Assembly: GCA_017460915.1 (NCBI GenBank) | Contig: JAFUAA010000049.1 | Location: 268,547-332,546 of the forward strand | Length of the DNA: 64,000 bases | Source of the DNA: Bacteroidales bacterium | GTDB taxonomy: Bacteria > Bacteroidota > Bacteroidia > Bacteroidales > F082 | Reading direction: 5' to 3' | Part shown: piece after piece, positions 25,106-33,513 of the stretch | Numbering within the stretch: position 1 is the stretch's first letter | Layout of the letters: each line of letters opens with the position of its first letter | Position numbers and translations under genes: made by a program | The notes under the pieces: generated by a model | The model's database searches: none | The model's input: only the letters and a program-made list of their open reading frames with translations | What the model was told of the DNA's origin: nothing

Positions 25106-26216
25106 ATGATGCGTATTGCTTTTCTTGGATATAACGAGCCTGACGGTCAGTATTTTGGCAATGGAGTGGTGAGGGTAATCTACAATCAAGCCCAGATGCT
25201 GAAGCAACGAGGAAACGAAGTGTATTATTACCACTTGTTTTCGAAGGCGGAATATAAGAACCTGAATCGATTTCTTAAGGATAATGCCATTGATATAGCT
25301 CTGTGGCACATGACCACGCTTAAGTTCAAAGGCCGGTTGCATACCCCGTGCCCATTGGTTTGCTTGTGGCACACCACTCCCGTGTTCCACCAGGATACGG
25401 ACATGGTTTGCGAAAAATACCACGTGAAACCTTGGGTGGCCAAACTGCTTAAAACACGCACGGTAAACTGGCTTTACATAAAGCTGCATGATGCGTTCAA
25501 CGCTATGGCTTTTGCATACTTATTTGCCAAAGCCGACAAATTGATATTGCTTTCCGAAAAGTTTAAGCCCGTATTTTTCCCGGCAAAACTTTTTCCCCGC
25601 AAGGTGGCGGCAATATCCAATTTTGTTGACAACAGCCTGCTGGATGTGGTTGTAGATTGGGACGATAAACGTAACGAGGTGCTGTATGTAGGTCGGTTGG
25701 ACAATAGGCAAAAACGTTTGGGCCTGCTGCTGAAAGTTTGGGAGACGATAGAAAAACAGTATTATGTAACTAATTGGAAATTAAGTATTTGTGGGGGGGG
25801 GGCAAGATGAAGTTATGTTGAAAAGAATGAAAGAGGATTTGGGTTTGAAAAATGTTTGTTTCCAAGGCTTTGTACAGCCAGAGGAATATTATCGAACGGC
25901 TTCTGTGTTTTGTATGACAAGCGCAATGGAAGGTCTACCGATGGTGATGGAGGAAGCTGCGGCGTTTGGTTGTGTGCCAATGGCTTTTGATTCATATGAG
26001 TCGGCCTCGGATCTGATTACCGATGGCGAGAACGGCAGGCTAATACAACCTTTCGATGTCGATGCCTACGCCGAAGCATTGTACCGATTAATGGAAGATG
26101 ATGATGAACGCAAGCGCATGGCCGAAAATGCCAAACGCGACGTGAAACGTTTCGACCCAGATAGGATTATGGATGAATGGGAAAGACTGTTTGAGGAAGT
26201 ATTACGGAGCTATTAG
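25106..26216 (+). pseudogene. glycosyltransferase family 4, phase-variable candidate, currently OFF
   Basis: The first frame (ATG 25106 or 25109) reads a GT-B N-terminus, RIAFLGYNEPDGQYFGNGVV, and VLYVGRLDNRQKRLGLLL, then WKLSICGGG and stops at 25808-25810 after a G10 tract. The adjacent frame continues QDEVMLKRMKEDLG and SAMEGLPMVMEEAAAFGC, the E-X7-E donor site. Removing one G (G9) joins them as Ile-Cys-Gly-Gly-Gly-Gln-Asp-Glu, the normal GT4 glycine motif, and gives a 369-residue enzyme. The off-state product lacks the donor-binding half. It sits in the middle of the acyl-ACP cassette. Confidence 0.87.
25793..25802 (+). repeat. poly-G tract, G10, frameshifting (OFF)
   Basis: Ten G between TTTGT and CAAGATG. 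Present reading is TGT GGG GGG GGG GCA AGA TGA (stop); G9 reads TGT GGG GGG GGG CAA GAT and restores the glycosyltransferase. Confidence 0.92.
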
Positions 26217-26244
26217 TAATTTATGTTTTTGAACGGGAGAATTT

Positions 26245-27297
26245 ATGGCAATATTACATTATGACAATATAGGAATAAAGGCAATCGCAGCCTGCGTGCC
26301 GCCCGAAATCGAATACAACAAGGATTTGGGCCATTTTATGACTGAGGAGGAGATCCAAAAAGCCATCCAAAACATCGGCATTGAGGAACGCAGGATTGCG
26401 GCGAAAGAGGTATGCTCCTCTGATTTGTGCTTCAAGGCGGCCGAAAAACTATTAAGCGATAACGACATCGACAAGTCAACGATAGATGCTCTTATCTTTG
26501 TAAGCCAAACCGCAGACTATCACCAGCCTGCCACGGCTCCGTTGTTGCAGCACCGTTTGGGCTTGTCAAAAAACACTTTGGCTTTTGATATCAATCTGGC
26601 CTGTTCGGGTTATGTTTACGGACTGTCAACTGCGTATGCCTATGCTTTCCAGCAGGGCATCAACAGGGTGTTGTTGCTGGTGGGCGAGACGATGTCGAAA
26701 ATCGTGTCGCGTCGCGACAAGGTGAATACGCCTCTTTTTGGGGATGCCGGAACGGCCACACTTATCGAGAAAGGCGCTTTTGGCAAGTCGGTGTTCTCCT
26801 TGCATTCCGATGGCAGCGGTAGCGAGGTGATGATGATTCCCGATGGCGGTTTTCGCAATCCTACCACAAACGAAAGTTTGGTGGACGAAATGGATGCCAA
26901 CGGCGATGTGCGCAACCGTCTGCAATTCCGCATGGACGGCATGGCGGTGTTCAACTTTGGCATGAGCGAGGAACCGCGCGACATCAAGAACCTTCTGGCA
27001 GAAGCAGGCCTGGACTTGTCGCAGTTGGATTTGCTCATCTATCATCAGGCCAACAAGTTCATGACCGACTTTTTCACCAAATGGCTGAAATTCGACAAGG
27101 CCAAAACGCCCTATAGCATCCGAAAATTCGGCAACACCAGCTCGGCTTCCATCCCGCTGACCATCGTCACTGAATTGAAAAATGCTTATCCCGAAAGGAA
27201 GAACGTCATCCTTTCCGGTTTTGGCGCCGGATTGAGTTGGGGCAGCGTATTGCTTGATTTGACTTCGTGCAGGATTTCAGAATTGATTGAATACTAA
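26245..27297 (+). CDS. 3-oxoacyl-ACP synthase III family protein (FabH-like)
   Basis: 350 aa thiolase-fold enzyme. The catalytic triad is visible: Cys120 in NLACSGYVYG, His267 in IYHQANKFM and Asn297 in FGNTSSASIP. Housekeeping FabH is shorter, and this one lies between glycosyltransferases and an FkbH-like gene, so it more probably condenses or transfers an acyl unit onto the local carriers to make a hydroxyacyl group for a sugar amine or hydroxyl. In tetronate pathways a KAS III homologue also works with FkbH and an ACP, so that reaction type is an alternative. Confidence 0.87.
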   Translation: MAILHYDNIGIKAIAACVPPEIEYNKDLGHFMTEEEIQKAIQNIGIEERRIAAKEVCSSDLCFKAAEKLLSDNDIDKSTIDALIFVSQTADYHQPATAPLLQHRLGLSKNTLAFDINLACSGYVYGLSTAYAYAFQQGINRVLLLVGETMSKIVSRRDKVNTPLFGDAGTATLIEKGAFGKSVFSLHSDGSGSEVMMIPDGGFRNPTTNESLVDEMDANGDVRNRLQFRMDGMAVFNFGMSEEPRDIKNLLAEAGLDLSQLDLLIYHQANKFMTDFFTKWLKFDKAKTPYSIRKFGNTSSASIPLTIVTELKNAYPERKNVILSGFGAGLSWGSVLLDLTSCRISELIEY

Positions 27298-27298
27298 T

Positions 27299-28870
27299 AT
27301 GTTTGTTTTCCGAAACCATACCATAGAGCCTTTCTTCCCGAACGGCTGTTCTTTTTCGGGTTACGATGATGTATCAATCATCCCTGAAAATGAGGATGCA
27401 TACGTTTGGTTCTATCAAGCTCCCATCAAGTTCGACAATGGACTTCTGGCGGAGGAGATAAACGCTATGCAACAGAAATTCCAACTTGTTTTGGGCAAGG
27501 TCAGTCCAAACAAAACCGTCATTGCTTTCACGATGGACTTGCCTTATTTGGTTTCGTCCACAAACAGCGACTTTCGTGTAAAAAATGCTATTGCGAAATA
27601 CAATGAAATGCTTGTTGTAGCCGCTTCTGTTCGTTCAAATTTGAAAGTGGTTGATGTTAGCGAGTTTACGCGACAGTATCCCGCTTCTGAGTTACTGGAT
27701 TGGAAGTTCTATTTCTTGTCCCAAATGGGGTTGAACCCGCGTTTGGCCAAGCCGTTTCAGGAGTGGTTCGCGAAAAAGCTTGAACAGATAGCCTTGAAGC
27801 GGAAGAAATGTCTCGTTTTGGATTTGGACAACACCTTGTGGGGCGGCATTTTGGGCGAAGATGGCATTGATGGCATAAAAATCGGTGGCGATTATCCAGG
27901 CAAGGCGTTCCTGTATTTCCAGGAGGCACTGCTGGAACTCTCAAAGAGCGGCATAATCCTTGCCGTTTGCAGCAAGAACAACGAGAAAGACGTATTTGAA
28001 CTTTGGGAGAAGAATCCATTCTTGGTATTGAAAAAAGAGCATTTTGCCGCCTGGCGCATCAATTGGCAAGACAAGGCGACCAACATCAAGGAATTGGCCG
28101 AAGAGTTGAATCTTGGTCTTGATAGTTTCGTTTTTGTTGATGACAACCCAACTGAAAGAGAATTGATTAGGCAGATGCTACCCATGGTTTCCGTGCCAGA
28201 ATTTCCTAGCCAGCCTTACGAATTGCCTGTGTTTTTCGGTTCGTTGGTTGAAGATTATTTCAAGGTGTACGCCATCACCGATGAAGACCGCAACAAGACC
28301 GAGCAATACAGAGCCAATGCCAACAGGGCGCAAGCCCAGCGCAGCTTTACGGATTATCATGACTTTTTGAGGAGCCTCAATATCCAACTGACGATCGAGG
28401 CTGCCAATGAGTTCAACATCCAGCGTATCGCGCAGATGACGCAGAAGACCAACCAATTCAACCTTACCACGAAACGTTACACCGATGCCGACATCAAAGC
28501 CATGATTCAGCAAGGCTGTAAGGTATTTTGTCTTGCCGTGGCCGACAAGTTCGGCGATGGCGGCATTACGGGTTGCATGATTGTCAACGGAACGGAGATC
28601 GAAACTTTTTTGCTGAGTTGCAGGATTTTGGGCAAAGGAATTGAGTTTGCTTTCTTGAAAAAAGTGCTTCAGAAATTGAAAAACGAAGGTCAAACCAAAT
28701 TGAAGGCGAAATATATCCCGACCGCCAAAAATGCACAGGTGAGGGATTTCTATGAAAAATGCGGTTTGTCTTGCGTCTCGGAGGACAAGCTTGGCACAAA
28801 GTTTTATTCCGCCGATTTGCGGACTATGGATTTTGAGATTGAAGATATTTATCATATGGAGATAAAATAA
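27299..28870 (+). CDS. HAD-IIIC family FkbH-like enzyme
   Basis: 523 aa. The HAD core starts with CLVLDLDNTLWGGILGEDG near residue 170, where the DxDxT nucleophile motif is, and includes LAVCSKNNEKD and FVFVDDNPTERE; the C-terminal GNAT-like domain covers roughly residues 345-520. FkbH proteins dephosphorylate and load a glyceryl or related three-carbon unit from 1,3-bisphosphoglycerate onto an ACP. The ACP that starts at the last base of this gene is the expected partner. An upstream in-frame TTG (27287) is less likely than ATG 27299. Confidence 0.87.
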   Translation: MFVFRNHTIEPFFPNGCSFSGYDDVSIIPENEDAYVWFYQAPIKFDNGLLAEEINAMQQKFQLVLGKVSPNKTVIAFTMDLPYLVSSTNSDFRVKNAIAKYNEMLVVAASVRSNLKVVDVSEFTRQYPASELLDWKFYFLSQMGLNPRLAKPFQEWFAKKLEQIALKRKKCLVLDLDNTLWGGILGEDGIDGIKIGGDYPGKAFLYFQEALLELSKSGIILAVCSKNNEKDVFELWEKNPFLVLKKEHFAAWRINWQDKATNIKELAEELNLGLDSFVFVDDNPTERELIRQMLPMVSVPEFPSQPYELPVFFGSLVEDYFKVYAITDEDRNKTEQYRANANRAQAQRSFTDYHDFLRSLNIQLTIEAANEFNIQRIAQMTQKTNQFNLTTKRYTDADIKAMIQQGCKVFCLAVADKFGDGGITGCMIVNGTEIETFLLSCRILGKGIEFAFLKKVLQKLKNEGQTKLKAKYIPTAKNAQVRDFYEKCGLSCVSEDKLGTKFYSADLRTMDFEIEDIYHMEIK

Positions 28871-29091
28871 TGGAACAGAAGATACTGAACATAATGAAGT
28901 CGGTGTTTCAGACCGATGTTGTGGACGTAACTTGCTCGCAACGCAGTTGCGAACAATGGGACTCGATGAACCATCTGAATCTGGTGGTGGAACTCGAAAT
29001 GGAGTTTGGCGTTTCGTTTGAACCCGAGGAAATCGTGAAGATGCAGAGTTTTCAGGAAGTGGTGCAAATTCTCAAAGGCAAATTGGCATGA
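28870..29091 (+). CDS. acyl carrier protein
   Basis: 73 aa. The phosphopantetheine site is EQWDSMNHL with Ser32; WDSM is typical of carriers coupled to FkbH-like enzymes. Translationally coupled to the FkbH gene (TAATG) and to the acyltransferase gene (ATGA), so the three probably form a functional unit that loads an acyl group and delivers it to a sugar. Confidence 0.88.
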   Translation: MEQKILNIMKSVFQTDVVDVTCSQRSCEQWDSMNHLNLVVELEMEFGVSFEPEEIVKMQSFQEVVQILKGKLA

Positions 29092-29615
29092 CAGATTGCA
29101 AGGACTGGGTGATTAAGGAGCCGATGCAAATTCCTTACGGACATCCAAAACGCTCGTTGAAGCAGAAAATCCGTAAGGTGCTGAATACAATGCTGTTTAA
29201 TTGGGCGTATAATTGCCCGCTCAATTCGTGGCGTATTCAGTTTCATCGTTGGCGCGGTTGTCATATCGGCAAAGGCGTCTATATTGGCCGGTTCTGTTTT
29301 TTGGACAACATGTACCCGGAATACATTTATATCTATGATGGCGCCAGCATCAATGCCAATTCGATGATACTCACACATTTCAATCCATTCGAGACTTTTA
29401 GTAAGGTTTTTACGGCGGAAGTGAAGCCAACCGTCATTGGGGAAAATGCGATTGTGGCTGTACGTTGTACGATTATGCCCGGTGTGAAGATTGGGCGATT
29501 TGCCGTGGTGTCAAGTGGTTGCACCATCGAAAGTGATATCTCCGACTATAATATGGTACAAGTGGTCAACAAGTTGAGGCACATCGATTTGCGTGGTTTG
29601 ATTGAAAGTGAATAA
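29088..29615 (+). CDS. hexapeptide-repeat acyltransferase (left-handed beta-helix)
   Basis: 175 aa. Hexapeptide turns such as CHIGKGVYIGRFC, PTVIGENAIVAVRC and GVKIGRFAVVSSGC are visible from about residue 55 to 160, as in LpxA/maltose O-acetyltransferase-like enzymes. The His in ILTHFNPFE is a good catalytic base candidate. Coupled to the ACP before it, it is the likely transferase that moves the ACP-bound acyl group to a hydroxyl or amine of a nucleotide sugar or lipid-linked sugar. Confidence 0.82.
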   Translation: MTDCKDWVIKEPMQIPYGHPKRSLKQKIRKVLNTMLFNWAYNCPLNSWRIQFHRWRGCHIGKGVYIGRFCFLDNMYPEYIYIYDGASINANSMILTHFNPFETFSKVFTAEVKPTVIGENAIVAVRCTIMPGVKIGRFAVVSSGCTIESDISDYNMVQVVNKLRHIDLRGLIESE

Positions 29616-29617
29616 TT

Positions 29618-30721
29618 ATGAACATCCTCATCCAACTGAGCCATCCCGCTCATTTTCATTTATATAAGAATGTGGCCAAAAACCTGATGGACGACGGCCA
29701 CAAGGTCTTTATTCTGATAAAGACCAAGGACATTCTCGAAGACCTTTTGAAGCAATCGGGATTGCCCTACTACAATATCTTGAAAGAGGCGCATCGCAAG
29801 AGCAAAATGGGTATCTTGTGGGATATGGTCGTTCGCGATTGGCGCATATGGCGCTTCGTTAGGAAAAACAAAATTGATTTGCTGACGGGATCGACGCCTG
29901 AAGTGGCGCAAGTGGGCTGGCTGACAAGGAAATATCGTGTCAATACTGGTGAGGACGACATGAATGTGGTGCCGTTGTTCCCGAAGATGGCGGGACCGTT
30001 TCTGGGAACCATATTGTCGCCTCGGGTTTGTAACAATTATAGTTTGGAGCCCTATTCGGTGAAATACGAGTCGTATCATGAGTTGGCCTATTTGCATCCC
30101 CATCATTTTGCCGCCGACAAGAAAGAGGTGGAGAAGTATTTTGACGCCGAGTCCCCCTATTTCATCCTAAGGTTCTCCAGCTTGAATGCATATCATGACG
30201 GAGGAATCCGTGGCATCGATACCGAGATTGCCCAAAGACTCATCGACATCCTGAAACCACACGGTAGGATATACATCACCTCGGAGCGGGAACTGGAGCC
30301 GCAATTTGAACCGTATAGGATCAAGATCAACACCTTGGACATGCACCATGTGATGGCCTTCTCGACACTTTATATTGGTGATAGCCAGACGATGGCGGCC
30401 GAAGCAGCTGTGTTGGGTGTGCCTTTTGTGCGTTTCAACGACTTTGTGGGACGCATTGGCTATTTGAACGAATTGGAAGATGTCTATCATTTGGGATTTG
30501 GAATCAAGGCGTCAGAAGAAGGTGCGGCTAACAAAATGTATAAGGTGGTTGAAGGACTCCTCGCCATGCCCAATCTGAAAGAAGAATGGCAAGCCCGCCG
30601 TCAGAAAATGCTTTCGGAGAAAATCGATTATGCCCAATTCCTCACTTGGTTTATTGAGGATTATCCAGAGAGCCAGAAAACGATGAAGGAAAATCCTGAT
30701 TATCAGTTTGGATTCAAATAA
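29618..30721 (+). CDS. DUF354 family protein (GT-B-like)
   Basis: 367 aa. MNILIQLSHPAHFHLYKNV, DLLTGSTPEVAQVGWL and YIGDSQTMAAEAAVLGVP are landmarks of DUF354, a GT-B-fold family structurally related to UDP-GlcNAc 2-epimerase and MurG and found in many surface-glycan clusters. It is directly followed by wecB, the usual neighbour. Its reaction is not established. Confidence 0.85.
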   Translation: MNILIQLSHPAHFHLYKNVAKNLMDDGHKVFILIKTKDILEDLLKQSGLPYYNILKEAHRKSKMGILWDMVVRDWRIWRFVRKNKIDLLTGSTPEVAQVGWLTRKYRVNTGEDDMNVVPLFPKMAGPFLGTILSPRVCNNYSLEPYSVKYESYHELAYLHPHHFAADKKEVEKYFDAESPYFILRFSSLNAYHDGGIRGIDTEIAQRLIDILKPHGRIYITSERELEPQFEPYRIKINTLDMHHVMAFSTLYIGDSQTMAAEAAVLGVPFVRFNDFVGRIGYLNELEDVYHLGFGIKASEEGAANKMYKVVEGLLAMPNLKEEWQARRQKMLSEKIDYAQFLTWFIEDYPESQKTMKENPDYQFGFK

Positions 30722-30723
30722 CT

Positions 30724-31812
30724 ATGCATCATATCACTCTTATCGCAGGCGCGCGCCCTAATTTCATGAAGATTGCGCCGCTGATTCATTCTATCCAAAG
30801 GACGCAGCGGATGGGAAAGGAAATCCAGTATCGTCTCGTGCATACGGGTCAGCACTACGATCGGCAGATGAGCGAGACGTTTTTCGAGGAACTCCACATC
30901 CCCAAGCCTGATGTCAATCTGGGTTGCGGCGGCGGCACGCAGGCCGAGCAAACGGCCGCTATCATGATGGCCTTCGAGAAGGACTTGAGGGCGCATCCTA
31001 CCGACTTGGTCTTGGTGGTGGGCGATGTTACTTCCACCATGGCGTGTTCCATCGTGGCTAAAAAACTGTGCACGAAAGTGGGTCATGTCGAGGCGGGCAT
31101 CCGGTCGTGGGACTTGACTATGCCCGAGGAAATCAACCGCATGGTGACGGACAGCCTCGCCGACTATTTCTTCACGACCTCCGAGGTGGCCAACCAGAAT
31201 CTGCGGTGTTTTGGCGCACGAGAGGAACAGGTCTTTTTCGTCGGTAATGTGATGATTGACACCTTGTTGGCCAACCGTGCATGTTTCGTCAAGCCTGCTG
31301 TGTACAATGAGCTGGGATTGGAACGAGGACGGTTTCTCACTTTGACCCTGCACCGCCCCGCCAATGTGGACGAAGCCGAAAAACTGAAGCGCCTGATGCA
31401 TGAGATTGTCACCAATGTACATGGCTTGCCAATAGTGTTTCCGATTCATCCACGCACGGCAAGGATTTTCAAGGATTTGGGTGTTGAGGCGGATAATCTT
31501 CACATTATCGAGCCGCTGGGTTATTTGGAGTTCAACTATTTGGTGGAACGCTCCAAGGCGGTAATTACCGATAGTGGCGGCATCACCGAGGAGACTACAG
31601 TGATGGGTGTGCCGTGCATCACCTTGCGCGACAACACGGAGCGACCCGAAACCTGCACCATTGGCACCAATGAATTGATTGGCACCAATCCCGACAACAT
31701 CAAGCCGGCGCTGGACAAACTCTTCTGCGGACAATGGAAAAAGGGCAGCATCCCGCCCTTGTGGGATGGACATGCGGCAGACAGGATAGTGGAGATATTG
31801 TTGGCATTGTAA
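30724..31812 (+). CDS. wecB: UDP-N-acetylglucosamine 2-epimerase (non-hydrolysing)
   Basis: 362 aa. The non-hydrolysing epimerase signature is clear: LIAGARPNFMKIAPLIHSI, VHTGQHYDRQMSE, VVGDVTSTMA, VGHVEAGIRSWD, VFPIHPRTARI and ITDSGGITEETT. It interconverts UDP-GlcNAc and UDP-ManNAc in the cytosol and so supplies ManNAc (or a ManNAc-derived uronate) to the polysaccharide. No UDP-ManNAc dehydrogenase is present in the window. 2 bases after DUF354 and 3 bases before the deacetylase-like gene. Confidence 0.93.
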   Translation: MHHITLIAGARPNFMKIAPLIHSIQRTQRMGKEIQYRLVHTGQHYDRQMSETFFEELHIPKPDVNLGCGGGTQAEQTAAIMMAFEKDLRAHPTDLVLVVGDVTSTMACSIVAKKLCTKVGHVEAGIRSWDLTMPEEINRMVTDSLADYFFTTSEVANQNLRCFGAREEQVFFVGNVMIDTLLANRACFVKPAVYNELGLERGRFLTLTLHRPANVDEAEKLKRLMHEIVTNVHGLPIVFPIHPRTARIFKDLGVEADNLHIIEPLGYLEFNYLVERSKAVITDSGGITEETTVMGVPCITLRDNTERPETCTIGTNELIGTNPDNIKPALDKLFCGQWKKGSIPPLWDGHAADRIVEILLAL

Positions 31813-31815
31813 GAA

Positions 31816-32598
31816 ATGGATTTTACGCTTGAGAAATATAGGCAACTACTTCACGGCCTGAGAGATGCCGGTTATGGGTTCGTCACTTTTCAGGCTTATT
31901 GCGAAGGCCTGTCGGATTTTGATGGCAAATTCGTCATTTTGCGTCACGACGTGGACCTGAAGGCGGAGCATTCTCTTGCCGTAGCGAAGACCGAAAACGA
32001 ACTTGGTGCCAAGGCTTCCTATTATTTCCGTGTCGTTCCACAAAGCGACAAGCCCGAAATCATCAAGGCTATTGCTGGCTTGGAGCACGAAATCGGCTAT
32101 CATTATGAGGATATGACCCTTTGTGAAGGCAATGCCGAAAAAGCTATCAGGCATTTTGAGCAAAAACTGCGCTATTTCCGACAGTTTTATCCCGTGAAGA
32201 CCATTTGCATGCATGGCGCTCCCAGAAGCAAATATGACGGTCGCGACTTGTGGAAGCACTATGATTATCATGATTTTGGCATCGTTGGCGAGCCTTACTT
32301 TGACGTGGATTTCTCCAAAGTGCTTTATCTTACCGACACGGGTCGCCGATGGGATGGGTTCAATGTGAGCGTTCGCGACAAAATACCGGTTTATCAGGAT
32401 GAATGGATAAAAAAAGGCCTTGTCTTTCATTCGACGGATGACATTATCGATGCCATCGGGACCTCCAGGTTCCCGAGGCAGTTGATGATGACCACCCATC
32501 CCCAGCGTTGGACGGATGATAGGGCGGAATGGATGAAAGAACGCCTGCTGCAGTCGGCCAAGAACATGGTGAAAGCCGCCTTGGTCAGACGGAAATGA
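31816..32598 (+). CDS. polysaccharide deacetylase-like protein
   Basis: 260 aa. FVILRHDVDLKAEHSLAVA resembles motif 1 of the NodB/carbohydrate esterase 4 fold, and EIGYHYEDM resembles the His-X3-4-His motif 2, although spacing differs from classical CE4 enzymes. No signal peptide, so it would act in the cytoplasm, possibly on a nucleotide sugar or lipid-linked sugar. Last gene before a probable promoter for the export genes. Confidence 0.65.
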   Translation: MDFTLEKYRQLLHGLRDAGYGFVTFQAYCEGLSDFDGKFVILRHDVDLKAEHSLAVAKTENELGAKASYYFRVVPQSDKPEIIKAIAGLEHEIGYHYEDMTLCEGNAEKAIRHFEQKLRYFRQFYPVKTICMHGAPRSKYDGRDLWKHYDYHDFGIVGEPYFDVDFSKVLYLTDTGRRWDGFNVSVRDKIPVYQDEWIKKGLVFHSTDDIIDAIGTSRFPRQLMMTTHPQRWTDDRAEWMKERLLQSAKNMVKAALVRRK

Positions 32599-32650
32599 AC
32601 TTTGTCGTCTTTTTGTGGGCCAAAGGACCGAAAAGTTCCGAAAATATTAG

Positions 32651-32658
32651 TAATTTTG
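32651..32658 (+). promoter_or_regulatory. -7 box (TAATTTTG) ahead of the export genes
   Basis: TAATTTTG lies 21 bases before the ATG of the wza-like gene, in an 81-base gap. The -33 region is not a clear TTG match, so strength is uncertain. Confidence 0.55.
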
Positions 32659-32679
32659 CAACCTCAAAAATAAGAGCGT

Positions 32680-33486
32680 ATGAATAGAATTAAGTGCTTA
32701 TGGCTGTTGTCGTTCGTGTTGGTTTCGATGATGACCACCTCTTGTGTCACTTCCAAAAAGGTTCGTTATCTGGGGGATATGCCCGTTGAAGGCGTCCCGT
32801 TGAACGAGAAATTCGAAGCCACAATCTCCCCCTATGATGAATTGAGCATCTTTGTGTTAAGTGACGGGCACGATGAAGAACTGCTGAAACCGTTCAATGT
32901 GTGGGGAAGCGCAGGGAATAGCAATGTCAATAACAACCGTATGGGCTATCTGGTGGATGTGGATGGCAATATCGAATTCCCCGTCTTGGGAGAACTGCAT
33001 GTGGAAGGCCTGACTCGTTTGCAATTGCAGGACACCATCGCCACGCATTTGAAATCCAACGGGTATCTGAGCAATCCAAACGTGATGGTACGCTTTCTGA
33101 ATTTCAAGGTTTTTTTCTTGGGAACGGAAAACGGAAAGGTGCTTACCGTCAATGAGGAAAGATGCACCTTCTTGGAGGCCTTGGCCATGTCGGGAGGGTT
33201 GGATTTGTACACGCGTCGAGACCGTATCGGGGTGATGCGCCAGGTGAATGGGAAGATGGTGATTCACTATATGGACCCGCGTTCCACGGAGATTTTCAAC
33301 GATGAGTTCTTTTTGTTGCAGCAGAATGACATCATTTTCACGGAGGTGGGTACGCGCCGCTTCTTGAGGGAGAGCTATTCCAATTGGTCCTTGGCCATTT
33401 CGGCGTTGTCCTCTTTGGTCACTTTGTATGGTTTTTATAAGTTGATAAAGCATGAAACGGCCAGCGCTACCCCAGGCCCACGATAA
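32680..33486 (+). CDS. polysaccharide export lipoprotein (Wza/OPX family)
   Basis: 268 aa outer-membrane polysaccharide export protein. It has a lipoprotein signal with lipobox ending at Cys22 (MMTTSC), the poly_export domain with ISPYDELSIFVLSD and NIEFPVLGELHVEGLT, and a SLBB-like segment NGYLSNPNVMVRF. A C-terminal hydrophobic helix (WSLAISALSSLVTLYGFYKL) would insert in the outer membrane as in Wza. With the following Wzc it forms the trans-envelope export complex of Wzy-dependent polysaccharides. Confidence 0.92.
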   Translation: MNRIKCLWLLSFVLVSMMTTSCVTSKKVRYLGDMPVEGVPLNEKFEATISPYDELSIFVLSDGHDEELLKPFNVWGSAGNSNVNNNRMGYLVDVDGNIEFPVLGELHVEGLTRLQLQDTIATHLKSNGYLSNPNVMVRFLNFKVFFLGTENGKVLTVNEERCTFLEALAMSGGLDLYTRRDRIGVMRQVNGKMVIHYMDPRSTEIFNDEFFLLQQNDIIFTEVGTRRFLRESYSNWSLAISALSSLVTLYGFYKLIKHETASATPGPR

Positions 33487-33513
33487 TATACAAAAAGCAA
33501 AATCTTGTTTTCA

